Assembly: GCA_002236755.2 (NCBI GenBank)
Contig: NBZP02000048.1
Span: 1,674,001 to 1,738,000, forward strand
DNA from: Dothistroma septosporum
Lineage: Eukaryota > Ascomycota > Dothideomycetes > Mycosphaerellales > Mycosphaerellaceae
Length of the DNA: 64,000 nt
Direction of reading: 5' to 3'
The position numbers and the translations under genes are program-made. Below, piece after piece: positions 63,780 through 64,000 of this stretch; positions within the stretch are counted from its first letter, which is position 1; each line of letters opens with the position of its first letter. The notes beneath the pieces were generated by a model. It was not told where the DNA came from, did no database searches, and was given only the letters and a program-made list of their open reading frames with translations.

Positions 63780-64000
63780 GAAGTGTCGTCTCCTTCTGAC
63801 TGCTACAACTACTCGCGGTCCTCCCGGCTTGCTTCACGAGCAGCGGCTGTGGCGAAAGTGAAGGCGCGGCTCACATGATCGTGAGATCTCGCTGCCATCG
63901 TCACTAACACAGGTACGCCAAGGTAGTGCAGAGTCGCTCGGAGTCGTGCTGGGTGCGGCGGTTCTGCGCTTCGTGCAGAGACGAGTGACTATGCAGAGCG

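Noticed and set aside
63204..63878. 224-codon plus-strand ORF with hydrophobic Leu/Val-rich segments
   Set aside because: It is the antisense of the acidic, lysine-rich minus-strand frame; the hydrophobic look follows from reading GAC/GAG/GAT codons backwards.
1..64000. CRISPR arrays, bacterial operons, integrases or prophage genes
   Set aside because: Spliceosomal introns and fungal gene families throughout; no regularly spaced repeats or prokaryotic gene organisation seen.
1..64000. Secondary-metabolite gene cluster
   Set aside because: The GST, ABC transporter, reductase and MaoC genes are scattered among housekeeping genes and no polyketide synthase, NRPS, terpene cyclase or cluster-type transcription factor is present.

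Overview
The window looks like nuclear DNA of a filamentous ascomycete. Introns are short (about 48-86 nt, one of about 150 nt) with GTRNGT donors and YAG acceptors. Many conserved single-copy fungal genes are present: complex I 21 kDa subunit, Aquarius/Cwf11, ARL1, SCH9, galactokinase, an Rsc7/Swp82-type subunit, and the GT2 family known from Zymoseptoria. The GT2 homologue, an F-box-like gene of the type abundant in Dothideomycetes, and a HET-domain remnant suggest Dothideomycetes, perhaps Mycosphaerellales/Capnodiales. That placement is an inference. There are no operons; genes lie on both strands in tandem, divergent or convergent order.

Layout. 0-6 kb: a small Trp-rich protein, a small conserved protein of unknown function, the complex I 21 kDa subunit, a C2H2/coiled-coil protein and an ambiguous sense/antisense ORF pair. 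6.1-10.4 kb: intronless Aquarius/Cwf11 helicase. 11.6-17.9 kb: a small secreted Cys-containing protein, a glutathione S-transferase, a Cdc48/Afg2-type AAA ATPase with a degenerate first ATPase ring, and a predicted mitochondrial protein. 18-19 kb: a decayed gene with an 18-bp tandem repeat. 20-23.7 kb: ARL1, a Gre2-type reductase with an N-terminal extension, and a Tic20/UPF0132-like membrane protein. 23.7-29 kb: a gene-poor stretch with a HET pseudogene, a broken zinc-binding ORF and an APH-family kinase-like gene. 29.9-32.7 kb: SCH9. 34.8-35.7 kb: an F-box-like pseudogene. 36.5-48.9 kb: peroxisomal MaoC hydratase (PTS1), HMT1/ABCB6-type ABC transporter, GT2 glycosyltransferase, GAL1 and a Cys-rich G-protein-coupled receptor. 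49.4-53.9 kb: Rsc7/Swp82-type subunit and a Pho85-type cyclin. 54-59.5 kb: about 5.5 kb without a recognisable gene, holding a tRNA-like element and a 35-bp direct repeat. 59.6-61.8 kb: a long coiled-coil, probably spindle-pole protein. 62.6-63.8 kb: a decayed gene.

Most intact genes are housekeeping: splicing, ribosome biogenesis or AAA function, respiration, peroxisomal metabolism, vesicle traffic, nutrient signalling (SCH9, glucose-receptor-like GPCR, Pho85-type cyclin), chromatin and mitosis. Between them lie at least four gene remnants broken by in-frame stops or frameshifts. I did not find a clearly new multi-gene system. The least explained features are the decayed loci, the split-box tRNA-like element and the long gene-poor interval.
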